This document shows, in pieces, positions 55,501-61,091 of a DNA stretch of 64,000 nucleotides. A program made the translations under genes and the position numbers. The stretch is from NCBI GenBank assembly GCA_964510225.1, contig CAZEAN010000006.1, forward strand, positions 1-64,000, read 5' to 3'. The notes under the pieces were generated by a model, which was not told the origin of the DNA, searched no databases, and saw only the letters and a list, made by a program, of their open reading frames with translations. Numbering within the stretch: the stretch's first letter is position 1; each line of letters opens with the position of its first letter. The DNA comes from CAZEAN01 sp964510225 (lineage in GTDB: Bacteria > Planctomycetota > Planctomycetia > Isosphaerales > Isosphaeraceae).

Positions 55501-56370
55501 GGTGTTCCGTTGGTCGCCGAAGTTGCCACCAGCATTGACAGTCAACGGCGCGGTAAAGGTGAAGCCACCATCGGTCGAACTAACCAATTCAACTGTCAGC
55601 GGATTCCAGTTATCGACACCAGGATCTGGCGTGTCACCAATCCAGGTTATATAGATATTACCTGCATGCGGATTGTTTATTGAGTCACCAGTATCAACAT
55701 CAGTAAACGTTGCCGCAGTGTCGTCAATCGCTAGATCAGGGTGGAGAACCGCCGTATCGGGCAATCCCCCTGCATCGTTATCGTCATCCTGATCCCACTG
55801 GTAGACAGTCGTATCGACTCGGCCGAGCCCTTGCGGGTTGTAGCGCGAGAGGATCACCTCACCCGCCGAATTGTCGTCGTTGCGCTGAACGGTCAGCAGG
55901 AAGATGTTGCCATCACGGTCGATCGCGACTGAGGCGTCAGTCACCTGTGAGTACGGCTCAACGGGATCGCTCGTCGTGGGGTCGAGGCGGACCGGAGGTG
56001 TGAACAACGGATTCCAGCTCAGTCCGCCATCGGTCGACAACGCAATATTGGCCGTGATCGGTGTTGCGGGCGGATTGGCCGGGGTGAAGTTGGTCGTCCA
56101 TGAGGAGACTACAACCGATGGATTGACCGGGCTCACCGCGACCGACGGCGAGCTTTCATTGAGGTCGTCGTCAGAAAAATTGCCGGGATTGGAAACATTT
56201 GCTCGGCTGACGACCTCGGCGACCGGGATTGTCGCCAGGAGAGTTCTCGGCTCAAGGTTCTCGAGCGCGTAGCGTCGTGATTTCGACCGACGCGACAAGG
56301 ACCCTTGGGGACGACGTCGGCCTGAGTGAAGGCCATCGCGAGGCGACTCGGAGTTGAATCCCGGATGCAT
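40519..56370 (-). CDS. Giant LEPR-x-LL adhesin-like protein with about 20 Ig-like repeats
   Basis: A 5283-aa protein, paralogous in layout to its downstream neighbour. The Arg-rich N-terminus contains LENLEPRTLLAT (about residues 37-48). Asp boxes include STDGGLSW (112), SDNGGASW (420), SMDGGVSW (1502), SIDSGDTW (1567), TKDYGQNW (1707), TVDGGLNW (2130) and TYDGGGTW (2182). Four P-type beta domains end near 740, 997, 1327 and 3684 (for example NGTWQLEVTD). About 20 Ig-like units occupy 2530-4760; one P domain is embedded inside unit 10. Six FG-GAP/EF-like loops (FDGDGKADIATFRPV type) lie at 4837-5110. The acidic C-terminus (DDVIGDALDDLTDLFPDLD) has no sorting signal. ATG 56370 has AGAGGA ten bases upstream. 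It resembles RTX/Bap-type adhesins in its repeats; a role in cell-surface or matrix binding is inferred. Confidence 0.93.
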   Translation of the reverse strand: MHPGFNSESPRDGLHSGRRRPQGSLSRRSKSRRYALENLEPRTLLATIPVAEVVSRANVSNPGNFSDDDLNESSPSVAVSPVNPSVVVSSWTTNFTPANPPATPITANIALSTDGGLSWNPLFTPPVRLDPTTSDPVEPYSQVTDASVAIDRDGNIFLLTVQRNDDNSAGEVILSRYNPQGLGRVDTTVYQWDQDDDNDAGGLPDTAVLHPDLAIDDTAATFTDVDTGDSINNPHAGNIYITWIGDTPDPGVDNWNPLTVELVSSTDGGFTFTAPLTVNAGGNFGDQRNTTPRLAISQGTFDGLVPAGLVTVVWDDFGTGAGGSPPVSIINSRGITDGGTTLGPQTFVTATTVLGNQAGGGQTASAATPLNIGASPVIASDNTLGSFSGQQGRLYIAYVDRLDSDDNPADNTDISLAVSDNGGASWTVIDAKVNDDSALVDGFSESSEGIATGSNALSISGRPQFEPEIAVDPATGTLVLSWFDARYDASEGRVARYVTSSIDGGLSFSEQTFVNRPETAVDVATNELVILGPVPDNQSGGNPLTEGTFGFGTRQGLAVFAGNVYVGWSSNENAGATPDASFFGGLDAQGLLDTRVVRATIAAGPRAIVDETTRLTFNTPDSGTAIPANSQVEAEIDLDFTFEILDVDVQVDIAHDDVRDLTLELIGPDGTVIPLFNGDDLNRTGPQVDLAGTIFDDEALFQVSDLPAPFNVVPVQPASPGLTGFEGDLSLLNGQLGEGRYRLRVTNNGDTVGTINDFNLQFLLSSPAGGVPLTEDGTGTPEVREFFVLFDRPIDGTTVDTTDFEIRGLDANGIPVGLDPEGRLNILGVDQLGPEAFRIRVEPVSTPGTYSYAVGPEINDLLRSIQQTVIPGFSGTFDARTLDPTQVDLMVPDAGGNPTITSDIVVSGVPAGEVIGDVNVGLTIDHTWDGDLILTLISPEGTRVTLSDQNGFFNDNYTNTIFDDDAPISIVAGVPPYTGPHRPQSPLAALIGEDPNGTWQLEVTDVFVPLDDGTLREFALEITTGTLVTSILPGNTMDQDADAITGEPNQDVFSVPGTTSGVPFTVPNVEELPLIIPGPRVVGSQVVAGGGGTLGDASPNLVLNGTVSAFIVTFDRDIDPSSFTADDVIRIVGPGGEVDRSSVVVTALDARNFQIEFATRELSGSYQITIGSQIVTTTDGFAIDSDEDAGLEVLRGGTLASPTEEVTFVSRNVPVTLPIRETIESTIVVDESFLITDVDLQLNIDHNNVPDLTAELIAPDETVIPLFANVGNTGSTDDFVNTIFDDEADLSINLGGPPFSSRFRPQGFLSTLDGSNSLFGPTGTVPSGIYTLRITNDPGPTTAGVVGTLNSWRLVFQKAVPGNGLGEPVADRIQTDFRIFTMDPGNSLSSSTWTAVGPAPINNGGGAGRITGLAVDSSDPSGNTVFVGGAGGGVWKTNNFLTNDPEGPTWIPLLDQVATFGMNTGGIEVFSRNADPNQSIIFVSTGEGDTFSRGVGLLRSMDGGVSWELLDSLDNTLPFDQRGHELVGLTSFDVAVDPNPTPTGEVIIYAAFSSTGVNGAGGIYRSIDSGDTWELVLAGQATAVELDPSSGTVDVFTNPTGNLLNVIAAIRGTGVFLSPTQGTPGSWRLLDGGVGRPTLLDTDDSPRLPVPVDPPLDTPNGPNGRIVLAKPALTGDPRQDLLYSGWIYAAVATIDDFLDGIYLTKDYGQNWVKLRIPTLPETPINLRGTPSNDTTLLDYDPLGNADFAQGNFDIALTIDPTNPNIVYLGGTRNGQISGLIRIDATAVNDAHAFYLSSELPGGSVRRNFTTGPVTIEPANPADLREDPPDPLALFDPNTFDPRLVIDNPNTVEVENPLDPEYVVPWTEAAVNFTRNPLDPEGNSTFFASGVGEFSNTGAGVRWRPFDFFEGGVDPVLEGTTDVHRAISYIDPRTGQARLIFGDDQGVFTAVDDGTGNLVRNLGTSIVPTGSRNGNIQVTQLYFGASQPSDLSAQIAGALFYGQSQDTGFPRSSPDLLETGDINWNGPFGDGTGVATDQTGSGTAYQYNWPCCGGRTTDFFQVDLPDGFAGNGIGRTNGLLQDSTGDPVPDPQWRFLGGGHFAVNPINGDEIVISAPGNPTTGEPGGRLFRTVDGGLNWFEIRAPESPSADRRALAFGAPEDPELGNTADHIIAGDFAGRVFVTYDGGGTWTQINNGDLGTGVAIQSIATNPAPGSFEAYAVTTNGVYHIDNTQTGTWVNITNNLFDITHQIFGDPEFTDELLANIQALAVDWRYVIPNNFDNPPDPSTDPDATHPVIYVAGEGGVFVTYNDGDNWGRFPSAFPNSISTTPTPPGDGGGFPVANVLDLDLSLGHVERTTGQPRAQVTVDLGPDGIAGTADDVIATSPDLLSATTFGRGTYAIRLAPVIFPESLRLNFQGQRIAISPEPPVLPPTDLIFTGYSARSAFGNEISLQAFELDQDGNIVRLLNLAQPVMTDTDGAFTLQINASEFAGEEGLQRIGIQAVNQSGTEGNIAVYDVVLDDTAPAAPNQPDLQTLSDTGSSSFDNITSDRTPTFDISGIEPNATVQFFRNGTMIGEVVAGPGGGTVTITDLGPDLNNDGIPDGLPDSTYEYTALQIDQVGNQGPMSPVLMVVVTNADPQADPDVPDLIGETTPVVFGTPEDSDTGRIDIDNVTNDNTPTFLLNGTPGESVDLLRKPGGAPDSAFVLVGSVIIGANGIGVINDPALLPDGIFDYSARRGTVISAVLAVTIDRTDPAAPSAPDLVDASDTGRSNTDNLTNRNTPTFQITGVEPGATVLLRRDGIVVAESAPAGPSGIVNVTDPGSNGMPVSDGPHIYEAVQLDLAGNEGPGGDLLVVTIDSTPPVAPLAPDLQPGSDTGISNIDNLTGDTSPTFTIAGIEPDAVVRLIRDGAVVAESAPAGPAGTVTLTDPGILPDGLYNYTALQIDEAGNAGSVSAPLSIVVDATVAAPLLLDLVDSSDTGRSNTDNLTSDTSPTFTVNGIETNSTVRLFRDGIQVAEVAAGPLGGQVSLTDPGPAPQGNRNYTAVQIDAAGNISALSTPLVVTIDTIAPPAPSIPDLLATSDTGRSNTDNLTNDTTPTFDINGVEPGATVVLLRDGVVVSEVIAGPAATTVSITDPGDDPDGDGIFAPIPDGIHDYTALLIDAAGNVGLAGQVLAVTIDATAPDAPGAPDLLAFSDTGSSLTDNLTSDTSPSFEIAIGAVELGATVELLRDGLTVGMATVSPGDTLTLTDNGPVPDGLYTYTAVLIDVAGNISLPSDSLEVTVDTVPPPPADQPDLVILSDTGSSNFDNVTGDRSPTFDLTGLVVDSTVQLLRDGLVVDEVIGVTETFATLTDPGSLPDGIFIYTVRQIDRAGNVSADSPGLEITVTDDDPSTNADVPDLLGAEGVGLGFEDSDTGPSDALVFDTDNVTMDNTPTFLLNGIDGQLIELFRKPAGSPSSNFVLVGSITGAGTITEATPLADGTYNYAARRAGGAFSLQLGVLIDTVAPAALGTPDLVPSSDTGIADDDNITADTTPTFELLDVEPDATVILTVTETFGADPTAFPVTIPFDDPNDLTETPGVVSITVDSFPVDALIRDLNVTLSVEVDPTATETLELGELELNLVAPDGTRIPLVAVGDASGTSFIDTVFDDQAAGDLSTGAAPYTGSFLPSMPLSALLGTAPNGTWSLEASDRVLGADVGQITGFSIEIEAEVGRNMADEFGGTLEVTVSSPFGPGTYDFSVVQVDLAGNIGPVSPSLTVTLDDGIVTPAGLDLIGAEGPGLGLEDSDTGRDDTDNITFDTTPTLSISEIEGNATVQLFRDGVMVLELTADTAGGTVFLNDPTVLADGDYEYVVRQIDTAGNVSLDSDPITLTIDTMVDAPNAPDLLESSDTGIPDDNITNDGTPTFEISGVEPFAIVRLIRDGVIVAEVTADEFGGTVNLTDPGDDVDGDLIPDGVPDGPHTYEAVQEDLAGNISVLSDGLVVDIRPPAPLPPDLIAATDTGRDNTDDVTQASVNQLPTFLIAGAQPGFTVRLLRSPAGASNFVEIAQGIADANGEILLADPGPTFVDGLFDYVAEQSFTGVIFGETSAPTTITIDNIAPPIADAPTLTSESDTGFSDTDNITSDTTPTFQVAGVEEGSRVRLIRQSGALVGESAPADASGIVEIATNPSSPLSNGAQLFLAVVVDQAGNQSDESLPVSVIIDTIGPAVAPNTPDLVASSDTGRSTVDNITADRNPIFNLTGVSGSFFVELLRKPAGAPDADFEVVGRLDQPGSGQIQDVNLPAGGTNETPVLVPEGDFVYTARAVDAAGNLGVRQSVTLAVTIDNTSPVTPTNLRLQPESDTGSSDQDQLTNAIQLTFDVDAIEAGALVELFRDGVLVGSTIANQDGTASVIDPGLVPEGLLTYTVQQTDPAGNVSDLGLVEVTVDRVEPPTAPSVDLIAASDTGSSSTDNITADGTPTFEVTDVAADLTVRLIRDGEVVAERIGPGTITDETPVLDGSRSYALQLVDDAGNTGLIGATLLVTIDRNAAPPAAPDLQAASDTGPDSTDNVTTDTTPTFNAFVGVELLATVELLLNGEPIAQRVGPGPITVSNPLPSGTFDFSLRQTDLAGNASGPGEALEVTIESLPPISLPILDLQAGSDSGISNSDNITNITTPIFNVTDLLEEETAELSIGGTVVGQRVGPGPITLDLPLTNGVFGISARAVSPSGEIGNDGPILFVTIDTEAPVEPFGLDLLPGSDTGSSNTDNITSDRSPSFSVDGIEANATVELLRDGVVVGTQQGPGVLTDEGPVADGDVLYSVRQTDLAGNVSDESAPLEVTITPDEVPVMERAPADFDGDGITDLAIYVFDETTGTGRFEILRSTDDEAETILLGGAGDIPVEGDFDGDGISDPAVFSPSVDSNNDGIADASAWTIIDSTTGDTRTILFGAPGVLDRPAPADYDGDGVTDIATFRANSDLIPGAAEWFILQSSDGALRVTFGAAGGMDLPAPADFDGDGKADIATFRPVSDLILGAAQWFVRPSSNPETGGFDVVFGASGGMDQPVVADYNDDGFADIAAFRSESDLTFGASDWFILPSGESGFPITFGDSGSIAAPADYNNDGAVDLAVFDPESGEWMFRPVATSDVTTTNFGTLGGVPLLAPLAFRIAAVTPEEPGVPILASSASVLNNETAAMLINRMVGLPTGMTDPRLGVSRAPGSNTSSNAGGTFDLATSASTFAASSSRTPVIQSDDLGISGSSLGAPIVDSGTDKDRDDQDGASSDDVIGDALDDLTDLFPDLD
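42100..48780 (-). repeat. Array of about 20 Ig-like repeat units within the 5283-aa protein
   Basis: Units of roughly 85-110 codons share the core 'P-D-L-x-x-x-S-D-T-G-x-S-x-x-D-N-[IL]-T-x-D-x-[ST]-P-[TS]-F-x-[IV]-x-G-[IV]-E-x-x-A-x-V-x-L-x-R-D-G' and end in Y-x-A-x-Q-x-D-x-A-G-N. Two variants (units 2 and 9) have LLRKPGG or LFRKPAG in place of RDG. The unit pattern is that of bacterial Ig-like domains in large RTX-type adhesins. DNA identity between units is only moderate, so the array is old, not a recent expansion. Confidence 0.85.
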
Positions 56371-56961
56371 CGATTTCGTTCCTCTGTTGATCCTTGATGC
56401 GCGATTATGGAACCAAGAACAAATGGATTGTGCTCATTTGTTACGATGAGCGATGAAATCTGATCTGTGATCGTCTGAACACTAAGGAGATCGGTCGGCA
56501 AGGAGCCTCGGCGCGAGACCGTGTTGCCTTGAGCATGAAAGGTTGAAGCGATTGCGTCAAGGTCCCGCGAAACCCCGTATCATCCCCAATGATGAAAACA
56601 CCCTCTAAATACACCAAAGCACCAAATCGATGTTACTCTCACTATCCTATCGGATTGTGAGAGTGTGCGATCGGGCATTGATGCCACAATGTTGGCAGTC
56701 ATGCTAACTTGTACCTGGAGTACTGTCAAAACATTTCAAGAAATGGTCTTGCAACGCTCGCAATCGCTATTTTGAGCCTTGCATCAGGGCTCAAGTGCGC
56801 AGCGTCGAACGGGCTCTCGGCCGCCAGGATTCGAGATGTGTTGCATCGCTTCGCCTGAGCGTAACCAGCAATCAGCGTTGCTGTTTATGTCAAGTCATTC
56901 GAGCTGCCAGTTGCATTAACAAATACTAAAACTACTTACAATTTGGCTCGTCGTTTTCGAT
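56371..56961. other. Intergenic region upstream of the 5283-codon giant gene
   Basis: No gene in 591 bp. An 8-bp inverted repeat lies at 56635-56664 (ACTCTCAC/GTGAGAGT, 14-base spacer), and a CAGCAA-N6-TTGCTG palindrome at 56866-56883 has the same 6-6-6 geometry as the TGTTGC-N6-GCAACA sites but a different sequence. No convincing -35/-10 pair was found for the giant gene. The region is clearly more AT-rich than the flanking genes. Confidence 0.4.
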
Positions 56962-58149
56962 TCAAGCTGATGTTGCAGAAGAGGTCGTCTCCGTACTCTC
57001 TAGGTTCGTCCGGGGTGTTTTTTCTCGGAAAACGACGAAGCGGTTGATCAGGAAGTTGAAGCCCATTCCGCCAGCAATTCCGATCAGGGCCGCGACTTGG
57101 AGTGGGATCTGGTCGAATTGGCTCTCGACGGCCAGTGTCACCCCGAAGTTCACTAACGATCCCAAGGTCGAGGCACCTAAGAAACCGAGGAACTGTCGCC
57201 AGATCGAGCCCGTCCGGGCATAGCTGAAGGTAAACCGACGATTCAGGAGAAAATTATTGACGATACTGACTCCGATCGCACAAGCGACCGCAACACTCTT
57301 CGAGACTCCAAGCCAGACGAGCAACGTCAGGACCCCCAGGTTCACGATCGTCCCCGAGGCACCGACCACCATAAATTGCGCGAGGCTGCTTAGGTTCTTG
57401 TATTTGAAAATGTAGAGACGCCTAACATGCTTAATATAATTAAGCTCATCTTTGAAAGTCCGCTTGCGTTGACTCTGAGCCCCATCGGATCGGATCGCAA
57501 CCTCGCCGATGTCGTCCAAGCCACATTTGACGATCAGTTCCAGACCGACTTTGTCGCCGATCGGGTTTAAATGGGGGGCATCATCGATCTGGGATCGTCG
57601 GAAGGCGAAGAAACCTGTCATCGGATCGCTGACAGTGGTCAGCGGCCGCGTGAGCAAGGTCAACGCCATCCGGTAGAATAATCTGAGAGTCCCTTCGTCA
57701 GAGCCTGTATTCCCGACCGTGCGGTACCGTGACCCAATGGCGAACTGCTGTCCAGAAGCCAATGCGAAGATCAGTTCGGGGATTTTTTCCGGTGGATGAC
57801 TGAGGTCTGCGTCCATCACCACCACAACCTGATGGCGCGCTAACCTGATCCCATCGACGATCGCCTCACCCAATCCCCTTGGCCTCTCTTGGACCACCAT
57901 CTGGACCCAATCGAACCTGAGCTCTTCTGATCCTCCGATGCTCATGTTGCCCGACTGGCAAATCATTAACAGCACTTCAATTTTGATGTTTTTTATTTCT
58001 CGAAGCGTGTTTATTCGGTCGAGTAAAACTGTCACGTTTTCTGACCCTTGATCGGTCGGTATCACAACCGAGATCGGCGTCAGAACTCGGATCTCAGCGA
58101 GTCGTTTCAACGTTTGCTCAGATTCCCTAATGGTGATCGTTGTCGACAT
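56962..58149 (-). CDS. Glycosyltransferase family 2 fused to GtrA-like membrane domain
   Basis: A 395-aa protein. Residues about 20-235 form a dolichol-phosphate-mannose-synthase-type GT2 domain: ISVVIPTDQGSENV, VVVMDADLSHPPEKIPEL with the DxD site, GSRYRTVG, SDPMTGFFAFRRSQ and GLELIVKCG. Residues about 255-375 are a four-helix GtrA domain (LAQFMVVGASGTIVNLGVL, NFLLNRRFTF, NFLINRFVVF). Known members make polyprenyl-phosphate-linked sugars and help flip them across the membrane; here it may supply a periplasmic sugar or lipid-carrier intermediate. It lies 63 bp downstream of the methyltransferase gene, same strand. The start ATG 58149 has no strong ribosome-binding site. Confidence 0.92.
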   Translation of the reverse strand: MSTTITIRESEQTLKRLAEIRVLTPISVVIPTDQGSENVTVLLDRINTLREIKNIKIEVLLMICQSGNMSIGGSEELRFDWVQMVVQERPRGLGEAIVDGIRLARHQVVVVMDADLSHPPEKIPELIFALASGQQFAIGSRYRTVGNTGSDEGTLRLFYRMALTLLTRPLTTVSDPMTGFFAFRRSQIDDAPHLNPIGDKVGLELIVKCGLDDIGEVAIRSDGAQSQRKRTFKDELNYIKHVRRLYIFKYKNLSSLAQFMVVGASGTIVNLGVLTLLVWLGVSKSVAVACAIGVSIVNNFLLNRRFTFSYARTGSIWRQFLGFLGASTLGSLVNFGVTLAVESQFDQIPLQVAALIGIAGGMGFNFLINRFVVFREKTPRTNLESTETTSSATSA

Positions 58150-58212
58150 CGGAATTTGCTGCTTTCAACAGAACGGTAAGGAACAGGACCAACCTCAGGG
58201 ACATCTGTACTA

Positions 58213-58977
58213 CTACGATCGATCGGCTCTGGCGTTCGATGATCCGTCAGTCGGTTTCGACCAGATCCCCACAATCGTTTTGCCGAAGCGGTAACCGATG
58301 ATAGCGTCGAAGACTCGAGAGCAAGGGATCACAAGACGGTCCCAGAAGAGAATCGGGAGCGCTGAGGAAGGGGCTCCTTTCCGTCTGATCAAGCGATTCA
58401 AGAGCGAGAGGATTACACCGAAGCAATCGAGGTAGAACAGTTGATTGAGTTGGAGGCCCCTCTTTGGCAATTGTGTCATCATCACCTTGTCGTAGCGACG
58501 ATAGTGCCCGATCGCATGATCGAACTCACTGAAGAGCCAGCCGTGAGCCGGACAGAGGATGATCAACGAACCACCAGGCTTGAGCCGTTCGGCAGCTCTC
58601 CTGAACTCGTCGGCGTCATCTTCGATGTGTTCGAGGACATCGATGTAGAGCAAGGTATCAAAGGTCCTTGAGGGCTCAAGCGTCTCAAGGGTCCCGACAA
58701 TGACTTCGGGCGCGATTGGATAAGGGATCCGTCGGTGTTCCTCGGCGATCCGGGCGGCAAGCCCGGGATCAGGCTCGAGGCAGACCCATTGACGTTCCGA
58801 ACCAGTGCAGAGGGTCCGTGTCGTTGCACCGATCCCAGCGCCGACCTCAAGAACGTCCCCTTGAATTTTGGGGGCGATCTGTCGCTGGTAGTAGCGCTTC
58901 CAGTTCGTCGCGAATCGGAAGACATCCAGTTCCGACCCATGGTATTGGAATCCGCTCGAAACCGTAGTGATGCTCAT
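58213..58977 (-). CDS. Class I SAM-dependent methyltransferase
   Basis: A 254-aa protein. Motif I is VLEVGAGIGATTRTL (about residues 41-55), the acidic ribose contact is CLEPDPGLA, and LLYIDVLEHIEDDADEF is the motif IV region, followed by LKPGGSLIILCPAHGWLFSEF. C-terminal hydrophobic and Arg-rich segments suggest membrane contact. It is of the type found beside GT2/GtrA genes in surface-glycan and lipid-linked-sugar clusters; the substrate is probably a glycan or lipid-linked sugar (inference). The start overlaps the stop of the upstream GT2 by four bases (ATGA). Confidence 0.9.
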   Translation of the reverse strand: MSITTVSSGFQYHGSELDVFRFATNWKRYYQRQIAPKIQGDVLEVGAGIGATTRTLCTGSERQWVCLEPDPGLAARIAEEHRRIPYPIAPEVIVGTLETLEPSRTFDTLLYIDVLEHIEDDADEFRRAAERLKPGGSLIILCPAHGWLFSEFDHAIGHYRRYDKVMMTQLPKRGLQLNQLFYLDCFGVILSLLNRLIRRKGAPSSALPILFWDRLVIPCSRVFDAIIGYRFGKTIVGIWSKPTDGSSNARADRS

Positions 58978-60038
58978 AACAGCCGATCCCCCGACTCGAG
59001 GGAGGTTGTGGGAGGTCGCTCTGATCTCGGACCAAGCGATCGGACTTCGGAAACAAAATGGACGTAGTCTCGAATCGGTAGAAAGCCCATGGCTTCACGA
59101 CTTCCGAGCACGACGAAAACAAAAACGATGATCGAAGAGATGATTTGGAGCAAGACCAGGATCAGGAGTCCACTGGAATAGGTTGCCCAGCCAGGGATCG
59201 CCCAAGGAGTCGCAAGCCGGATCGTGATTGTCGCTCCGAGGCCGACGACCGCAGCGATCAGGCAGCCAACCGAAAGGATCAGGAGCCGGACGGCAACTCG
59301 GTCACGGAAGACTGAAATCGCTGAGAGCCCGTGAATCACCAACGCGACGAAGCTCATCTTGGACTGGCCGTCAAAACGTCGGGCACGACGGGTCGGAACC
59401 AAGGCAAAGGGAATCCGACTGGCATGGATCGTGGCGGCATAATGGTTCCAGAGGTCAGAGATGCTCACGAGGCGATCGACCGCACTCCGAGGGAGCACGC
59501 TGAAGTTCCCCGATCGGATCACCACCCCCGTGAGGAATTGGTGGATCAGCCGATAGGTGTGGTAGCAGAGGGTAAACAGAAGCCCTTCAGAACGTTCCGA
59601 ACGCTCAGCGAGAATGATGGTGTTACCACCTTCGTCGTTGAATCGCCGGAGGAGTTCAGGAACCGCCTCGGGGGCGTCCTCGCCATCCCCGTCCATCACC
59701 AAAACAGCATCGGCACGGAGGTGGTCATGCACAAAAGAAAGGCCAAGGGCAATCGCGCGTTGGTGCCCCAGATTACGACGAAGCGGGAGGAGCTGGCACG
59801 ATGCTATTTGCTCAAGCTTCGGGAAGAATGATGGCGGTGGAGAGGGTTCGGTCGAACCATCGTCGACCAACAACACGCTCCAGGACCATCCGGTCTTGTC
59901 CACGATCTCGTCAAGCCGTTTGAGGAGCATCGCTGAAGAAGGCCAGTCGTTGAAGACAGGAACAACGACGATCAGTTGCCGAGGCGTTTCATTCATCTCA
60001 CTTGAATTCTCAGACGGAGGTCGGCACGGTTCCAACAT
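58974..60038 (-). CDS. Glycosyltransferase family 2 (GtrB/dolichol-phosphate-sugar synthase-like)
   Basis: A protein of up to 354 aa. LIVVVPVFNDWPSSAMLLKRL, LLVDDGSTEPS, NLGHQRAIALGL and VLVMDGDGEDAPEAVPELL are the motifs of the polyprenyl-phosphate sugar synthase branch of GT2. Two C-terminal transmembrane helices (about residues 245-272 and 282-318) match the GtrB layout. It would charge undecaprenyl phosphate with a sugar for transfer outside the cytoplasm. Start choice is open: ATG 60038 gives 354 aa, while ATG 59996, closer to the family N-terminus, gives 340; neither has a well-spaced ribosome-binding site. It is first in a three-gene unit with the methyltransferase and the GT2-GtrA fusion. 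Confidence 0.9.
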   Translation of the reverse strand: MLEPCRPPSENSSEMNETPRQLIVVVPVFNDWPSSAMLLKRLDEIVDKTGWSWSVLLVDDGSTEPSPPPSFFPKLEQIASCQLLPLRRNLGHQRAIALGLSFVHDHLRADAVLVMDGDGEDAPEAVPELLRRFNDEGGNTIILAERSERSEGLLFTLCYHTYRLIHQFLTGVVIRSGNFSVLPRSAVDRLVSISDLWNHYAATIHASRIPFALVPTRRARRFDGQSKMSFVALVIHGLSAISVFRDRVAVRLLILSVGCLIAAVVGLGATITIRLATPWAIPGWATYSSGLLILVLLQIISSIIVFVFVVLGSREAMGFLPIRDYVHFVSEVRSLGPRSERPPTTSLESGDRLL

Positions 60039-60042
60039 ACCT

Positions 60043-60071
60043 CTCGGGCTGATTGGCAGAGCAATCCCGAG
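60043..60071. promoter_or_regulatory. Hairpin between divergent GT2 and sulfotransferase genes
   Basis: CTCGGG (60043-60048) pairs with CCCGAG (60066-60071), with an inner ATTG/CAAT stem and a three-base bulge. It lies directly beside the GT2 start in the 123-bp divergent interval and could be an operator or a leader hairpin. Confidence 0.3.
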
Positions 60072-60161
60072 CAGACTATACTCGTGGCAGTTGGGCTTGA
60101 GGTCCCTGATCTAACCATTTCTGGGCCATTGACGTCGCAATTCTCCGGTAAGGTACTACTG

Positions 60162-61091
60162 ATGAGCCAGTCGCAAGATCTCGGACTTGTCCGACCAAAC
60201 CTCTTCATTGTAGGAGCACCCAAGTGTGGTACGACGTCGATGCATGATTACCTTGATCAGCATCCTGAGATCTTCATGAGCCGGAACAAAGAGCCGAGGC
60301 ATTTCGCCGACGAGTTGGAAATCGATCCTCGACGTTACATCGGGGATCGTTCTACCTACCTTGGCCTCTTCCAGGAAGGTCGGGATGCGCGATATCGCGG
60401 AGAATCGAGCCCGTTGTACCTCTTCTCTCAAACCGCAGCCCAACGGATCAAAGAATTTGAGCCCGACGCCCGGATCATCATCATGCTCCGGAACCCGGTT
60501 GATATGATCAACTCCTTGCATTTGGAGCGGATCAACACGGGCAATGAAGATCTCCTGAGTCTACAAGAAGCGCTCGATGCAGAACCGGAACGTCGAGAGG
60601 GAAAACGGATCCCGCCGACGACCCGCTTGAAGAATTGTCACGTCTATACTGAGATCGCAACCTTTTCGCCTCAAGTTCAACGCTTTTTTGACCAGTTCGA
60701 TCGTGACAAAGTTCATATTATTATTTTTGATGATCTCAAATCTAATGTCCAACGCGTATATCGAGAAACGTTGGAATTTCTTCAGGTTGATCCAAATGTC
60801 GAGGTTGATCTCGGAATCAGGAATCAGAGCCGGCCGGTGACGGGCACCGACCTCGCAATAAAGCGTTTCTTTACGAAGAACCGTAAACTGAAGCGTCTGT
60901 TAGTTGATCCTTTGCCAGATCCCGTCCTCAAGTTCTATCGGAGATTGGTGTCGAAGACTGGGAAAGTCCTCCGGGATCAGCAGATCGACCCCACACTCCG
61001 AAACCGATTAGTTGAACAGTTCCGCCCTGAGGTCGACCGGCTGAGCACTCTGATTGATTGTGATCTAAGCCATTGGTCCGCGCAATCATAA
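60162..61091 (+). CDS. Sulfotransferase (PAPS-dependent)
   Basis: A 309-aa sulfotransferase. The 5'-phosphosulfate loop is FIVGAPKCGTTSMHDYL near residues 15-31, and the 3'-phosphate-binding region is IIIMLRNPVDMINSLH about residues 105-120. KEPRHFADE between them is typical of the heparan-sulfate/deacetylase-type group. FFDQFDRDKVHIIIFDDLK is also conserved in bacterial sulfotransferases. It transfers sulfate from PAPS, most likely to a sugar of the EPS or an outer lipid; sulfated glycans are common in planctomycetes. The start is ATG 60162 with AAGGT about seven bases upstream; an in-frame ATG 26 codons earlier would reach into the divergent promoter region. It is transcribed away from the GT2-methyltransferase unit. 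Confidence 0.92.
   Translation: MSQSQDLGLVRPNLFIVGAPKCGTTSMHDYLDQHPEIFMSRNKEPRHFADELEIDPRRYIGDRSTYLGLFQEGRDARYRGESSPLYLFSQTAAQRIKEFEPDARIIIMLRNPVDMINSLHLERINTGNEDLLSLQEALDAEPERREGKRIPPTTRLKNCHVYTEIATFSPQVQRFFDQFDRDKVHIIIFDDLKSNVQRVYRETLEFLQVDPNVEVDLGIRNQSRPVTGTDLAIKRFFTKNRKLKRLLVDPLPDPVLKFYRRLVSKTGKVLRDQQIDPTLRNRLVEQFRPEVDRLSTLIDCDLSHWSAQS

Noticed and set aside
28025..56300. Many long plus-strand open frames opposite the two giant genes (for example 31401-32327, 44224-45312, 49123-50127, 51334-52203)
   Set aside because: They mirror the codon bias of the minus-strand genes, have no ribosome-binding sites or recognisable domains, and overlap clear domain-coding sequence on the other strand.
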